Source: Marinobacter nitratireducens (GTDB lineage: Bacteria > Pseudomonadota > Gammaproteobacteria > Pseudomonadales > Oleiphilaceae). Taken from it: 64,000 nucleotides of DNA. Where the stretch lies: NCBI RefSeq assembly GCF_000708045.1, contig NZ_ANIE01000009.1, positions 310,001-374,000 on the forward strand, read 5' to 3'. Made by a program: the position numbers and the translations under genes. The notes beneath the pieces were generated by a model, which ran no database searches, was not told the DNA's origin, and was given only the letters and a program-made list of their open reading frames with translations. Below are positions 54,750 to 63,568 of the stretch, one piece after another (positions within the stretch are counted from its first letter, which is position 1; each line of letters begins with the position of its first letter).

Positions 54750-55615
54750 TTATAGTGCCCCGAAATATTTACCCAAGAGCACCTCAGCCGATGCTTGGTA
54801 GCCCAGTCGTTTTCAGGGCCGGTTATTCAATTGCTCAACCACGCGGTTGATGTGTTTGATACAGTTGGCCCCTTTCGCTTAACTGGCAAGCCGTTCGTGT
54901 TCTGCAGACTTGCTGCCGTTGTCCAGCGTCAGCGTTCTAGAAGCACCTCGGATTGGCTTCAAAAGCCTGATCAACGTGCGCGTTTTCGGGTTGGCCGTAA
55001 ACCGCTTCAGGCGGCCTGCGAGCAATTAGTCGCTGCGACGCTCCACGAAGTCGCCACGTCCGATTGTTTGTGGCCCTGGAACACCGTGTCGCCCTCCCAG
55101 TGGCCGAGCGTGGCACGATGCTCAATCTCTTTTGGGCGACACGCAATTTCGACCCGACTCAGGATTTTACCGAGGCTAGCTTCCTTCGCTCTGCGTTTGC
55201 GCCCCCCGCCCCCGGTGATTCCAATGCCGACAGAAGGACCATAGATGACCACCCAGGAGGCGATCACGATGAATAAAGTCATAGACCCACTGGTGACTGA
55301 CTTGCACCGGAATGTTCATACGCCGCATAAAGCCTGCAATCCGCTCTGGGCTCCAATGTTCTTTCAGCCGCTCAGCCACCCAATCCCTCAGCCACTGCGA
55401 TCGTTTGTGGCGTTTGAAGGCGGCTCTGCGCCGGATGGTCGGCGAATGTTGAGCCATCTCGGGCTGGTAGCCGTGAATTCTGTTCCGGCGCAACTCGCGG
55501 CTGATCTTGCTGTTGTAGCAGCAAAGGATTGCTGCGATCTGCCGTTGGCTTTTGCCGGCCACGCGTAGGGCTGAAATCTGGTATCGTTGTGTCTGGTTAG
55601 TTGTCGATACTTCAT
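54750..55615 (-). mobile_element. Decayed IS30-family transposase gene
   Basis: The minus strand reads MKYRQLT, then after a frameshift QTQRYQISALRVAGKSQRQIAAI, ISRELRRNRIHGYQPEMAQ and, after further shifts, RPKEIEHRATLGHWEGDTV (DDE first Asp), TLTLDNGS (second Asp) and LNNRPxKRLGYQASAEVL before a stop at 54750. These are N-terminal HTH and catalytic blocks of IS30 transposases in order. At least three frameshifts mean no functional protein. No clear terminal inverted repeats or target duplication were found. Confidence 0.85.
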
Positions 55616-55617
55616 CA

Positions 55618-56073
55618 CTGCTTCACTTTGGTCGTTAAGCCAGTGAAGGTACCGGCGACGGCCCGCCCGCTTCTACCTGGTTACGCCAAAGTGCGGCAGT
55701 TATTATCTGAATTCACGAATAGTGGTGCGGGCTGGTTTGTTTAGTTTGTCGGGCTCTACCGGTTGGAAGTATCGCAACGGCACATAGCCTCTTTAAAACC
55801 AGGTGGTGATATGAGTCTGGGGGGGCGTTACGCCGGTAGAAAACCGCGCTAAGTACCAGCAAGTTTCTTTTGATGCAGGGGCTAATAAAGCGGCGTTGGC
55901 TATGAGCAATGCAGCGGACATCTCGACGATACCGGTTTAGCTGTTCACCAAATTCTAGAAGAGTTTTCGCGCCGATCCTGTGCTTAAGGCTCTTGGGATG
56001 GATTAGAAGAGCACCTCTAACACGTTTTAGGGTGGCGTAGGTATTAAATTGAATTGCATTGGAATATTAATCA
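55618..56073. other. Non-coding stretch between IS remnant and helicase gene
   Basis: No credible reading frame, RNA or repeat is seen in these 456 nt. It may be decayed DNA plus the promoter of the downstream operon; an AT-rich block (56038-56073) precedes the gene, but no clear -35/-10 pair stands out. Confidence 0.5.
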
Positions 56074-59000
56074 ATGTCGCATGACAAGAAGAAAATGGAA
56101 GTTAAATACTGGGAAGGTGGATTAACGCTTCACGAAGTTCGAGCCATAGAAAAAATCGCTCAAACTTTTTCAGGTGCTAATCAGACACAAGAATCCAAAC
56201 CGGCAAAACTCGGCTCTTTGAGTGACCTTAAGGTTTTAAAGCCCGGAGGGAATGCTATGTTCCCCTGGAAAGGCTATGCCGGGTTTCGCCTTGCAGGTGC
56301 TGGCGGCGAAGGAGAGTTCGATCTTGTCATCGTAACGCACTATAACGTCATCATCGTTGAGTTGAAGCATTGGAATGGCGAGCTTACTGCGTCTGGTGAT
56401 AATTGGTATCAAAATGGAGAGCTCAGAGAGCGATCAGCTGTCAGCAAAACACAAGACAAGGTACATCTACTCACCTCGAAACTTGCTAAGTGTGGAAGGG
56501 CTTTTCCTAGCTTCGAAGGGCACAAGTTTGACCGTCCCAAGGTAGACTTTCTAGTTGTGTTAACAGGTACTGCTGATGCCTCCAAACTACCGCCTAGAGA
56601 ACAGGAACACGTCCTCACACTCAGTGAATTTCTCCAGCTTGCGAACGAAGGTGCTTACAACAAACGCTTTCGACCACATCCGCAAGCAAATAAAAGCTTA
56701 AACCAAGACATACTAGTTTTTGATCAAATATTCTCCGAAGGTGAGACCAAGCCAAAAAGCTTAATTGTGGATGGCTACGAAGCCATTGAAAAAATATTCC
56801 CGCCTGAGAGTACCGATTCGATATACACGGAGTTCTTATCTAAAAATAAGAACAATAAAAACGACTTTGCGCTCCTTAGAAGATGGGACTTCTCTGAACT
56901 AAATGATATTGGAAGCAAAACAAGAGACGAACGCTATAAGATTGTCAGCCACGAGAAAGAGGTTTTGTCATTCATACGCTCAAACGATGGGGATCTATAC
57001 AACGCCTGTCTTCGATCTCTGACCAATGTTGATCCAAATAATATTACCGAGGAGTTCTATGAGCTTTTTGAGCTCCCTCATAACTACTCTCGTCTGAACG
57101 AATTCGTTTCCTCTTTTGTTGCCAAATACAACGAAGAAGAGCGAGCGACACTTGTCAAAATTATACTGAATAATTTTGCCTCTCTACATGATATAAAAAT
57201 TGCTCATCGAGATATTGGGGATCACAGTCTATGGCTTTCTCCTGGCATGAAAATGGCCATGTCCAGCTTCATGTCGGCCTACCATAAGCCAGCAGGAACG
57301 GTCGGGGAAAGGCGTAAGGCAATTAGCTCAGGGATTATATCAATCCCTGAGGAAAAGAATTCGGAATATAATGGCACCGAATATGATCGTGACATATATT
57401 CTCTGGGTATTTTGACTTGGCTGATAATGCAGGGCAAGCGCCTCAATCTCGCATCAATTGATGATGCTATAAAAAATATTCCAGATTCCAGTGAATGGTA
57501 TGCTTCTGCCATACGAAAAGCTATCAGTCATGATCCGCAGGATCGTTACAGCAATGCCCAAGAATTTTTAATAGCTTTTTCCGATTCGCAGCCAGAGACC
57601 GAGGTCATTGAGCTATTTGATAGCTCTATTGTTGAGCAGTACAAAACTGAGGTTAAACTCTATAAAACCTACGTCGAAGATGAGGAAATATCTTCTAACG
57701 ATGCTAAAGAGGTCTATCGATCAGGTCAGTTACTTGTAAAAATCTGGAACAATGCTCTCGAAAACGATGATTCCAGAAGCATCTTTTCATGCAAAGCTTT
57801 TTTTGAGAAGGTAGAAAAAATTCAATGGCTTGGGATCGATTTTATCCCAAGTATTCGAGGCAAGGGCATTACTCATAAGTCCGAGCTTTATCTGATCCAA
57901 GATTTTATTGACGCACCTACATGGGATGAATGGGCAACTTGCAATGTTTTAGACGAAACAAAACTCGAAGCCATAAGAGCGTTAATTAGTCACGTTAGCT
58001 TCTTACATGAAAGTGAAATTACTCATGGTGATATCCATCCAGGCAATATACTGGTACTGGCCGAAGGTGATGAACTAAACGTCTATATCATTGACTTACC
58101 CGACTTTAAGCTTGGGGCAACAGAAGGCAAAAATCATCGATATAGCCCCGAAGCGATCCATAACGCATCGGCGGTTGTTCGCGATAACTATGCGGTTATT
58201 CGAATGGCTTGTGAACTCCTTGGGCTCAACTGGGATAAGCTCGATGAAGAAAATTCGCATCCGCAGTTACTTGAAATCATCAAGGCAGAGAAATCTGATA
58301 GCTCTGGGTTTATCTCGTTAGAGAGGTTTAGTCAGTCACTCAAAGAGATATATCAATCCTCCTCTGAGTCCATCGAAGAGCTGAACGTCCAACTATCTCG
58401 CCAGGACTTCCACGAGGCTATTAGTCTTTTACCTGATAACGGTGAGCTGTTTCTGTTTTATGAACCCTCCACGAAAAACTCAGATTCGGTCAAGGTATTG
58501 CTGTCTGGCGTGGACTCATCCTGGACGATTTTCTTTAACCCCATAAACGAAGCCATCGAAGGCGGACTGGTGCCTCGAAAAACCGATGATATTCCACCTT
58601 GGGTTCGGGATAAAAGCCAGTTAGCACTCCCCATCAAGATCAACATCGAACCCTCCGACTATCATACGGATACCTCAGCACTTCAGTCTTATCTTTTGGC
58701 TCACGAAACATTTCTTATTGACAGTAAAGCGGCTATCAAGGAAAGCACTAATAACAGAGAGGTCGATGAGAAACTTAGCAAAGATATTGATGAGCAGCTC
58801 AAAAAGCTGCTTGCTGATGCCGAGTATGATGAAGAATCTACTGCTTCAATAAAGAATGAAAAGATTGCAACAAAGAACATATGGAAGGCCATTTTAGAAA
58901 CAGAAACTGAAGCGCTTCCAAGCATTGAAGTCGCTGATGAGCCGAAGCCTGATCTTCGAAAGAATGAACTGGTTATTCCCTATGATTCAGACAACGAAGT

Positions 59001-61125
59001 GCTTGATCGTTTTTCTAAAGAAGACGCTGTTATCGCCATCAAAAAGGTCGATGACAAGGAGTTTGTCGTTGGAAAGGTCAACATTGACCAGTCCACCAGC
59101 TCAGAGATGCGAATCCCGCTGAGCTCTGGTAAGAATTACCCTAAGACTGGCGAAGTTTTGTACCTCCGCACGAAACGAGACCGAGCCTCCTACAATCGCC
59201 GTAAAAAAGCGATGGAGAGGGTACTCAATAAAAATTCTGTCATACCCGATCTGGCGTCCTATTTTGAACCCTATATAGATAAGCCTTTTACCGATTATAA
59301 AAATATTCCCACTGACGAGCAGTTAGATCGCTATGATCAATACGACGAAGAGGGCAACTTAACAGTCAGTCTGAACGAAGCGCAAAGGGATGCTTTCAAA
59401 ACTCTGTTTAGCAAAGGACCTTTGTCACTTCTACAAGGGCCGCCAGGTACCGGTAAAACGGAGTTTATCTCCGCGTTTGTGCATTACTTACTGACTGAAG
59501 GTAATGCGCAGCACATACTGCTTGTTAGTCAATCGCATGAAGCCGTCAATACGGCTGTTGAGCGTATCCGGAAACACTGTACCCGACTGGAATCGCCGAT
59601 CGATATTGTTCGGTTTAGCAACTCCGAAGCATCAGTTTCCCAGGGGCTTAAAGATGTTTATTCGCGCAATTTGATCGAATCAAGAATACAGTCATTTATC
59701 GCAGAGCTTAGGGAGCGGATTCATTTTATTCAGCCGTCACTGAAGTTAGAGCCAGAGTACATTGATGCCGTTCTCAATGCCGAGCTTGGTATCAAGAGGA
59801 AAGTCAAAAATGCACTTCGTTTGCAGGCCGATCTTGTTGACTCTTCGGACGAGCAACTGTCCGCCAGCTTGTCGTCCAGCCTGGAAGCGCTTTGTGATCA
59901 AATCATATCTGAACTCAACGAATCTTACTCAATTGAGGTCAGGCAGCTTGAGCTTGGGAGTATCGCTGAGAAGGTCGATAAACACCTTAATTCGCTTTAT
60001 GGTATTGGGCCTCATGAATATAGACGCGTAAGCGCCCTGTTAGAGCTGGTAAATGATTACAGAGATCGGCTTTCCTCAAATCCTGGTAGCTATGAAGAGT
60101 TTCTGGCCAGGTCCAGAACTTTGGTGTGTGGTACTTGCGTAGGGATGGGGCTAGGGCATCTAGGTTTAAATCAGATCCAATATGACTGGGTGATTATCGA
60201 CGAGGCGGCACGTTCTATATCTTCAGAGCTTGCTATTGCAATGCAATCTGCCAATCGTATTTTACTGGTTGGGGATCACAAACAATTGCCGCCTCTATTT
60301 CAAGAAGAGCATAAAAACGCCATATTGAGAAAACTGGGTGTTCCAAGAGTGGAGCCATTCCAAAAGGAAGTTTTCAAGAGTGATTTTGAAAAGGCGTTTC
60401 TCTCTCCATATGGCAAAGCCGTCGGAAAGAGCCTTCTAACCCAATACCGTATGGCCGAACCGATCAGTCGACTGGTTTCAGATACTTTCTATGAACAACC
60501 CTTGATCACCGGTGATCGAGAAATCCCCGATTTTTATAATGACGGCATCGATGTTTTGAAAGCACCTGTGACCTGGTTGGATACGTCAGAATGTAAGTTC
60601 GGCTTCGACAGTGAAGATGGTACGAGCCTAGTCAATCTTGAAGAAATCAATCAAATTCTATCCGTTTTAAAAGAAATTGAAGCTAATGCCGACTATGTTG
60701 AGAAGCTTGCCTCCTTGGTTTCTTCAGACGAACCCGCTATTGGCATTATCTGTATGTATGGCGCTCAAAAACGACTCTTACGAAGAAAGTTCAACGAATT
60801 AGCCTGGAGACCAGAGTTCAGAACCCTGATCAAAATTGATACCGTTGATAGTTATCAAGGAAAAGAGAATCGCATCATCATTGTGTCTATCACCCGCAAT
60901 GGCAAAGATCGAAAACCTAAGTTTTTGAAAGAACCTAACCGGATCAATGTTGCCATGTCCCGCGCTATGGATCGTTTGTTGATTGTTGGCTCCATGCAAA
61001 TGTGGAACCGTGAAAACGCCTCCTTGCCACTTGGACAAGTCACCTCGTATATCCAAAATCATCAAAACGATGAGTATCGCATCGTGCCAGCGAAACAGAT
61101 GGTGAAAAAGGGAAGGAAGCGATAA
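56074..61125 (+). CDS. NERD nuclease-like / tandem kinase-like / Upf1-type SF1 helicase fusion (candidate defence protein)
   Basis: 1683 residues. NERD domain (about 55-200): D83 in GEFDLVIV and E96-x-K98 in VELKHW form a PD-(D/E)xK site, with Q127 after it. First kinase-like region (about 270-510): HRD at 378-380 is kept, but the following Asn is Ser and DFG is SSF, so it is probably a pseudokinase. Second (about 540-770): VKIW (Lys556), HGDIHPGN (651-658) and D674 (DLPDF) keep the phosphotransfer residues. Helicase (about 1095-1660): GPPGTGKT (1122-1129), DEAA (1376-1379), VGDHKQLPP, QYRM, DSYQGKE and VAMSRA, as in Upf1/SF1B. The operon partner overlaps by 1 nt. PglW has NERD plus kinase, and Mokosh has kinase plus this helicase type; neither has all three as I recall. 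Function is inferred. Confidence 0.85.
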   Translation: MSHDKKKMEVKYWEGGLTLHEVRAIEKIAQTFSGANQTQESKPAKLGSLSDLKVLKPGGNAMFPWKGYAGFRLAGAGGEGEFDLVIVTHYNVIIVELKHWNGELTASGDNWYQNGELRERSAVSKTQDKVHLLTSKLAKCGRAFPSFEGHKFDRPKVDFLVVLTGTADASKLPPREQEHVLTLSEFLQLANEGAYNKRFRPHPQANKSLNQDILVFDQIFSEGETKPKSLIVDGYEAIEKIFPPESTDSIYTEFLSKNKNNKNDFALLRRWDFSELNDIGSKTRDERYKIVSHEKEVLSFIRSNDGDLYNACLRSLTNVDPNNITEEFYELFELPHNYSRLNEFVSSFVAKYNEEERATLVKIILNNFASLHDIKIAHRDIGDHSLWLSPGMKMAMSSFMSAYHKPAGTVGERRKAISSGIISIPEEKNSEYNGTEYDRDIYSLGILTWLIMQGKRLNLASIDDAIKNIPDSSEWYASAIRKAISHDPQDRYSNAQEFLIAFSDSQPETEVIELFDSSIVEQYKTEVKLYKTYVEDEEISSNDAKEVYRSGQLLVKIWNNALENDDSRSIFSCKAFFEKVEKIQWLGIDFIPSIRGKGITHKSELYLIQDFIDAPTWDEWATCNVLDETKLEAIRALISHVSFLHESEITHGDIHPGNILVLAEGDELNVYIIDLPDFKLGATEGKNHRYSPEAIHNASAVVRDNYAVIRMACELLGLNWDKLDEENSHPQLLEIIKAEKSDSSGFISLERFSQSLKEIYQSSSESIEELNVQLSRQDFHEAISLLPDNGELFLFYEPSTKNSDSVKVLLSGVDSSWTIFFNPINEAIEGGLVPRKTDDIPPWVRDKSQLALPIKINIEPSDYHTDTSALQSYLLAHETFLIDSKAAIKESTNNREVDEKLSKDIDEQLKKLLADAEYDEESTASIKNEKIATKNIWKAILETETEALPSIEVADEPKPDLRKNELVIPYDSDNEVLDRFSKEDAVIAIKKVDDKEFVVGKVNIDQSTSSEMRIPLSSGKNYPKTGEVLYLRTKRDRASYNRRKKAMERVLNKNSVIPDLASYFEPYIDKPFTDYKNIPTDEQLDRYDQYDEEGNLTVSLNEAQRDAFKTLFSKGPLSLLQGPPGTGKTEFISAFVHYLLTEGNAQHILLVSQSHEAVNTAVERIRKHCTRLESPIDIVRFSNSEASVSQGLKDVYSRNLIESRIQSFIAELRERIHFIQPSLKLEPEYIDAVLNAELGIKRKVKNALRLQADLVDSSDEQLSASLSSSLEALCDQIISELNESYSIEVRQLELGSIAEKVDKHLNSLYGIGPHEYRRVSALLELVNDYRDRLSSNPGSYEEFLARSRTLVCGTCVGMGLGHLGLNQIQYDWVIIDEAARSISSELAIAMQSANRILLVGDHKQLPPLFQEEHKNAILRKLGVPRVEPFQKEVFKSDFEKAFLSPYGKAVGKSLLTQYRMAEPISRLVSDTFYEQPLITGDREIPDFYNDGIDVLKAPVTWLDTSECKFGFDSEDGTSLVNLEEINQILSVLKEIEANADYVEKLASLVSSDEPAIGIICMYGAQKRLLRRKFNELAWRPEFRTLIKIDTVDSYQGKENRIIIVSITRNGKDRKPKFLKEPNRINVAMSRAMDRLLIVGSMQMWNRENASLPLGQVTSYIQNHQNDEYRIVPAKQMVKKGRKR

Positions 61126-62528
61126 TGGCAAATCACACTTTGATTCCGCTGATGACGATAGATATTGCACTACCTATTCAGGCCTTTCGGTTTGAATACA
61201 CGCTGGTGGGGAGAAGTGACCTATCCTTCATCCGCGAGTTTATCTTGCGCCTGTTGAAAGTGGGGAATATGTCATCTACCCAGTTGGCGAAGTTTCTTGG
61301 TCTCACTGAAAAAGAGATTAGCATAGCTGTGTCACAATTGGTCAGCCTGAACGAAATCTCTTTGGACAACGAAGGCAATATTCAGCTGACATCTGAGGCT
61401 CATAATTATTTTGATGGGCCTTCTGACAGTCGCCCGAAAATCACTAAATTGTTCGAAGGCACCAGTACCTTCAAATTTGATCTATTGTCATTTGGTCTAA
61501 TTCGATCCGATGACAAGATAAGCACTCCTCTCAATGCCATACGTCTTTCTCCAGAAACGGAAAAGCTCAGCAATAGTGTCAGCTATGCTAAATCGGCATT
61601 CCTGCGAAACTACATTGATATTTTTGAGGAAGAATCGATAAACTTTGAAGGCGTTAATGATATTCGAAAAGTAGAGCTCTACAAGTTGTCCGATGTCAGA
61701 AAAAACAAGGACTATAATGTCAAGTTTTCTATCACATTTTCACTGGATACTGAGCGTAACTCAATCGAACGGCATTCAGATAGCCGTTTTTTCGAAATCG
61801 ATGAAATTCAAAAGAATTTTAACGAAGTGCTCCTTAATTCATTTAGTGCCTCAAATGTTCAGGATATTATTTCTGCGTTAGATTCGCTAGAGGAAAACGA
61901 ATTACTAGGTTGTTTTACACCGGATGGCGTTGACCTTACTGCACTAGCCGTATTGGCGATCAAAAGAATTGACCCTTCATCTGGTCGATCATACTTTTTA
62001 GGCTCACCTACATATAGCGCTAACTGGAACAAGCTATCAACTATCCTTAACAAGTTCCTCAAAGATAGTAAATCTACTGTCTCGTGTACCTGGTTGGCGC
62101 CTTCTGATCGTTTCTGGCTAATGAGCAATCAATCCTTTAGCCGAGTTGCGGAATTAATTAACTCCACCAAAGGTTTTCGAACCCAACTTTATGTACCCGT
62201 TGCGGGTAGCAAGGATAAGCATCAGGAATTGTTATGGAAAAAAGCACTCGGCCCTATGAAGGACAAGGCCATAAAGGTTTCTGAAGGTTTTCTGGGTGGA
62301 TCAGTAGAAGTTATTTCAGTGCCAGGAGTAGTTTCTATGCTCTGCTTTTACTTACAAAATCCAGGTGAGTCAGTATCTATCCCTTTTGGGTTCATCACGA
62401 CAGATGAATCAGATATAGATCGTATCCATCAAGAATTCGAGTCATACCTGCAACGCTATGACACGCATATGGAAAAAAGAAATTACGGCCCGTTGGTAAG
62501 ACAGTATAGCCAAGAAGAGAATAGATAA
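61125..62528 (+). CDS. Winged-helix protein of unknown family, partner of the NERD-kinase-helicase
   Basis: 467 residues; the ATG overlaps the previous stop in TAATG, with GGAAGGA upstream, so translation is coupled. Residues 35-95 look like a MarR-type winged helix (ILRLLKVGNMSSTQLAKFLG, then DNEGNIQLT). The rest, about 100-467, is not recognised. The C-terminal pattern with IPFGFITTDESDIDRIHQEF recalls the last part of phospholipase D-like folds, but no HxKxxxxD motif is present. It may be a sensor or regulator. As with its partner, the DNA is AT-rich compared with the chromosome to the left. Confidence 0.75.
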   Translation: MANHTLIPLMTIDIALPIQAFRFEYTLVGRSDLSFIREFILRLLKVGNMSSTQLAKFLGLTEKEISIAVSQLVSLNEISLDNEGNIQLTSEAHNYFDGPSDSRPKITKLFEGTSTFKFDLLSFGLIRSDDKISTPLNAIRLSPETEKLSNSVSYAKSAFLRNYIDIFEEESINFEGVNDIRKVELYKLSDVRKNKDYNVKFSITFSLDTERNSIERHSDSRFFEIDEIQKNFNEVLLNSFSASNVQDIISALDSLEENELLGCFTPDGVDLTALAVLAIKRIDPSSGRSYFLGSPTYSANWNKLSTILNKFLKDSKSTVSCTWLAPSDRFWLMSNQSFSRVAELINSTKGFRTQLYVPVAGSKDKHQELLWKKALGPMKDKAIKVSEGFLGGSVEVISVPGVVSMLCFYLQNPGESVSIPFGFITTDESDIDRIHQEFESYLQRYDTHMEKRNYGPLVRQYSQEENR

Positions 62529-63155
62529 CGAGGCTTTCACTTTTCCAATTAATGAATCGGGTGCTCAGTAAGCTATGTTTGCCGTATTCTAAAGGCTATA
62601 GTTTATAGGTCTGGTTGCGCTTGAGCTTCACAAATGGGTTGTCGGGGTTCGTTACATCAGCTCGAAGTAATTGAACGTGAACTGAACGAGTTCGCCCTGG
62701 GTCGGAAAGCATGGATTCTCTGACATAGGATCTCTTTTAAAGATTGTCCCCACAGGGAGTGTGGGCTGTTGCGAATCACTTTTTACGTTGGCTTATTTGC
62801 TTGCTCCGGTTGCCATGCACATGGCCATTCGCAGGATTTGTTCCATTGGTGCCATAGTTTGGGTTCAGCTAATTTGCATGATGATTGGCGTCTTGGGTGG
62901 AGCGTTGAGCGGATTTTGACTTTGACATATGGGTCTCCTTTTGGTGATTGCGATTTCGCGGAATCACTGTATCGAGACCCAGGGCTTCGGGATGCAGGAA
63001 TTTTGGCGACGATGTTTCCCCATCATCCTCTTATAACGCTCTCCAGGAGAAATTCTGCCGCAACATGCGGGCTTCGCCTGACGGAAAAGCTATTGGGGAA
63101 CTCTTGTTGGGTGGTAGTCGTTCAGGTGGTATCGCAGGGGTGCCTGCGATCACTC
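62529..63155. other. Region without a supported gene
   Basis: This 627-nt stretch has only weak open frames. One of 140 codons on the plus strand (62769-63191) has many Cys, Trp and His, no ribosome-binding site and no recognisable domain, and runs into the antitoxin gene. A hairpin, CCCACA-GGGAG-TGTGGG (62749-62765), is present once only. It may be eroded island DNA. Confidence 0.5.
63131..63150. repeat. Strong hairpin beside the antitoxin stop
   Basis: Perfect 8-bp arms ATCGCAGG / CCTGCGAT around GGTG, 5 nt past the antitoxin stop on the minus strand. There is no T-run, so it may stabilise an RNA end or serve as a DNA site. Confidence 0.55.
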
Positions 63156-63371
63156 CTACGTAATGACTCCATGCTCCAGCCGGCCGATTAACGTTCGGAC
63201 CTTTTCTATACCTTTCGGTGTGCTCATGAGTCCCTGAGGAGGTCGGTTGCCAAGCCCTCTCTGAGCCGTTCTCATCCATTTCATGGCAGCAAGTTCATCG
63301 CCTTCAAATAGGGCTATAGCCTCTTCTATGGCGAGCTCACGCAGTTCTTCTGTAGTTTTTGTTTCGGTCAT
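63156..63371 (-). CDS. Xre/MbcA/ParS-type antitoxin C-terminal domain protein
   Basis: 71 residues. The pattern ALFEGDELAAMKWMRTAQRG, LGNRPPQGLMSTPKGIEKV and IGRLEHGV fits the DUF2384 toxin-binding domain of Xre/MbcA/ParS antitoxins. It lacks the N-terminal helix-turn-helix of longer members. The expected RES toxin gene is not seen downstream, only a hairpin and non-coding DNA, so it may be an orphan or a remnant. A divergent ParB-like gene lies 198 nt away. Confidence 0.65.
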   Translation of the reverse strand: MTETKTTEELRELAIEEAIALFEGDELAAMKWMRTAQRGLGNRPPQGLMSTPKGIEKVRTLIGRLEHGVIT

Positions 63372-63458
63372 TGGTCCGGCACTCCGTTAGCTCAGTTTGT
63401 CAGAAACACCATCCCAGCATTCCACACTTTTCGATCGATGCAAGGCATCTCCAGGCTT

Positions 63459-63492
63459 AAATTACATGTTTGTAATCTGAGTCAAATTACAT
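63459..63492. promoter_or_regulatory. Repeated AAATTACAT motif with inverted repeat
   Basis: AAATTACAT occurs at 63459 and again at 63484. The first copy is part of ATTACA-TGTT-TGTAAT, a 6-bp inverted repeat. It lies between the divergent antitoxin and ParB-like genes and may be an operator for one or both. Confidence 0.5.
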
Positions 63493-63568
63493 TTTTACGG
63501 AAATTAGCCAAGAAAATGATCGCCTACAGGTCGCCAGAATGACTCTCATCACTTTTGAGGAGAGCAGC

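Noticed and set aside
54795..55568. Open frames of 149 and 107 codons on the plus strand
   Set aside because: They are antisense to the recognisable blocks of the IS30 transposase relic.
56074..61125. A BREX or Pgl locus based on the NERD-kinase similarity to PglW
   Set aside because: No PglX methylase, PglZ phosphatase or other BREX gene is in the visible island part, and PglW lacks the C-terminal helicase; more genes may exist beyond the window.
62748..62765. Hairpin CCCACA-GGGAG-TGTGGG resembling a type I-E CRISPR repeat core
   Set aside because: Only one copy is present, with no spacers, leader or cas genes nearby.
62769..63191. 140-codon open frame on the plus strand
   Set aside because: No ribosome-binding site, odd composition and overlap with the better-supported antitoxin gene; probably not coding.
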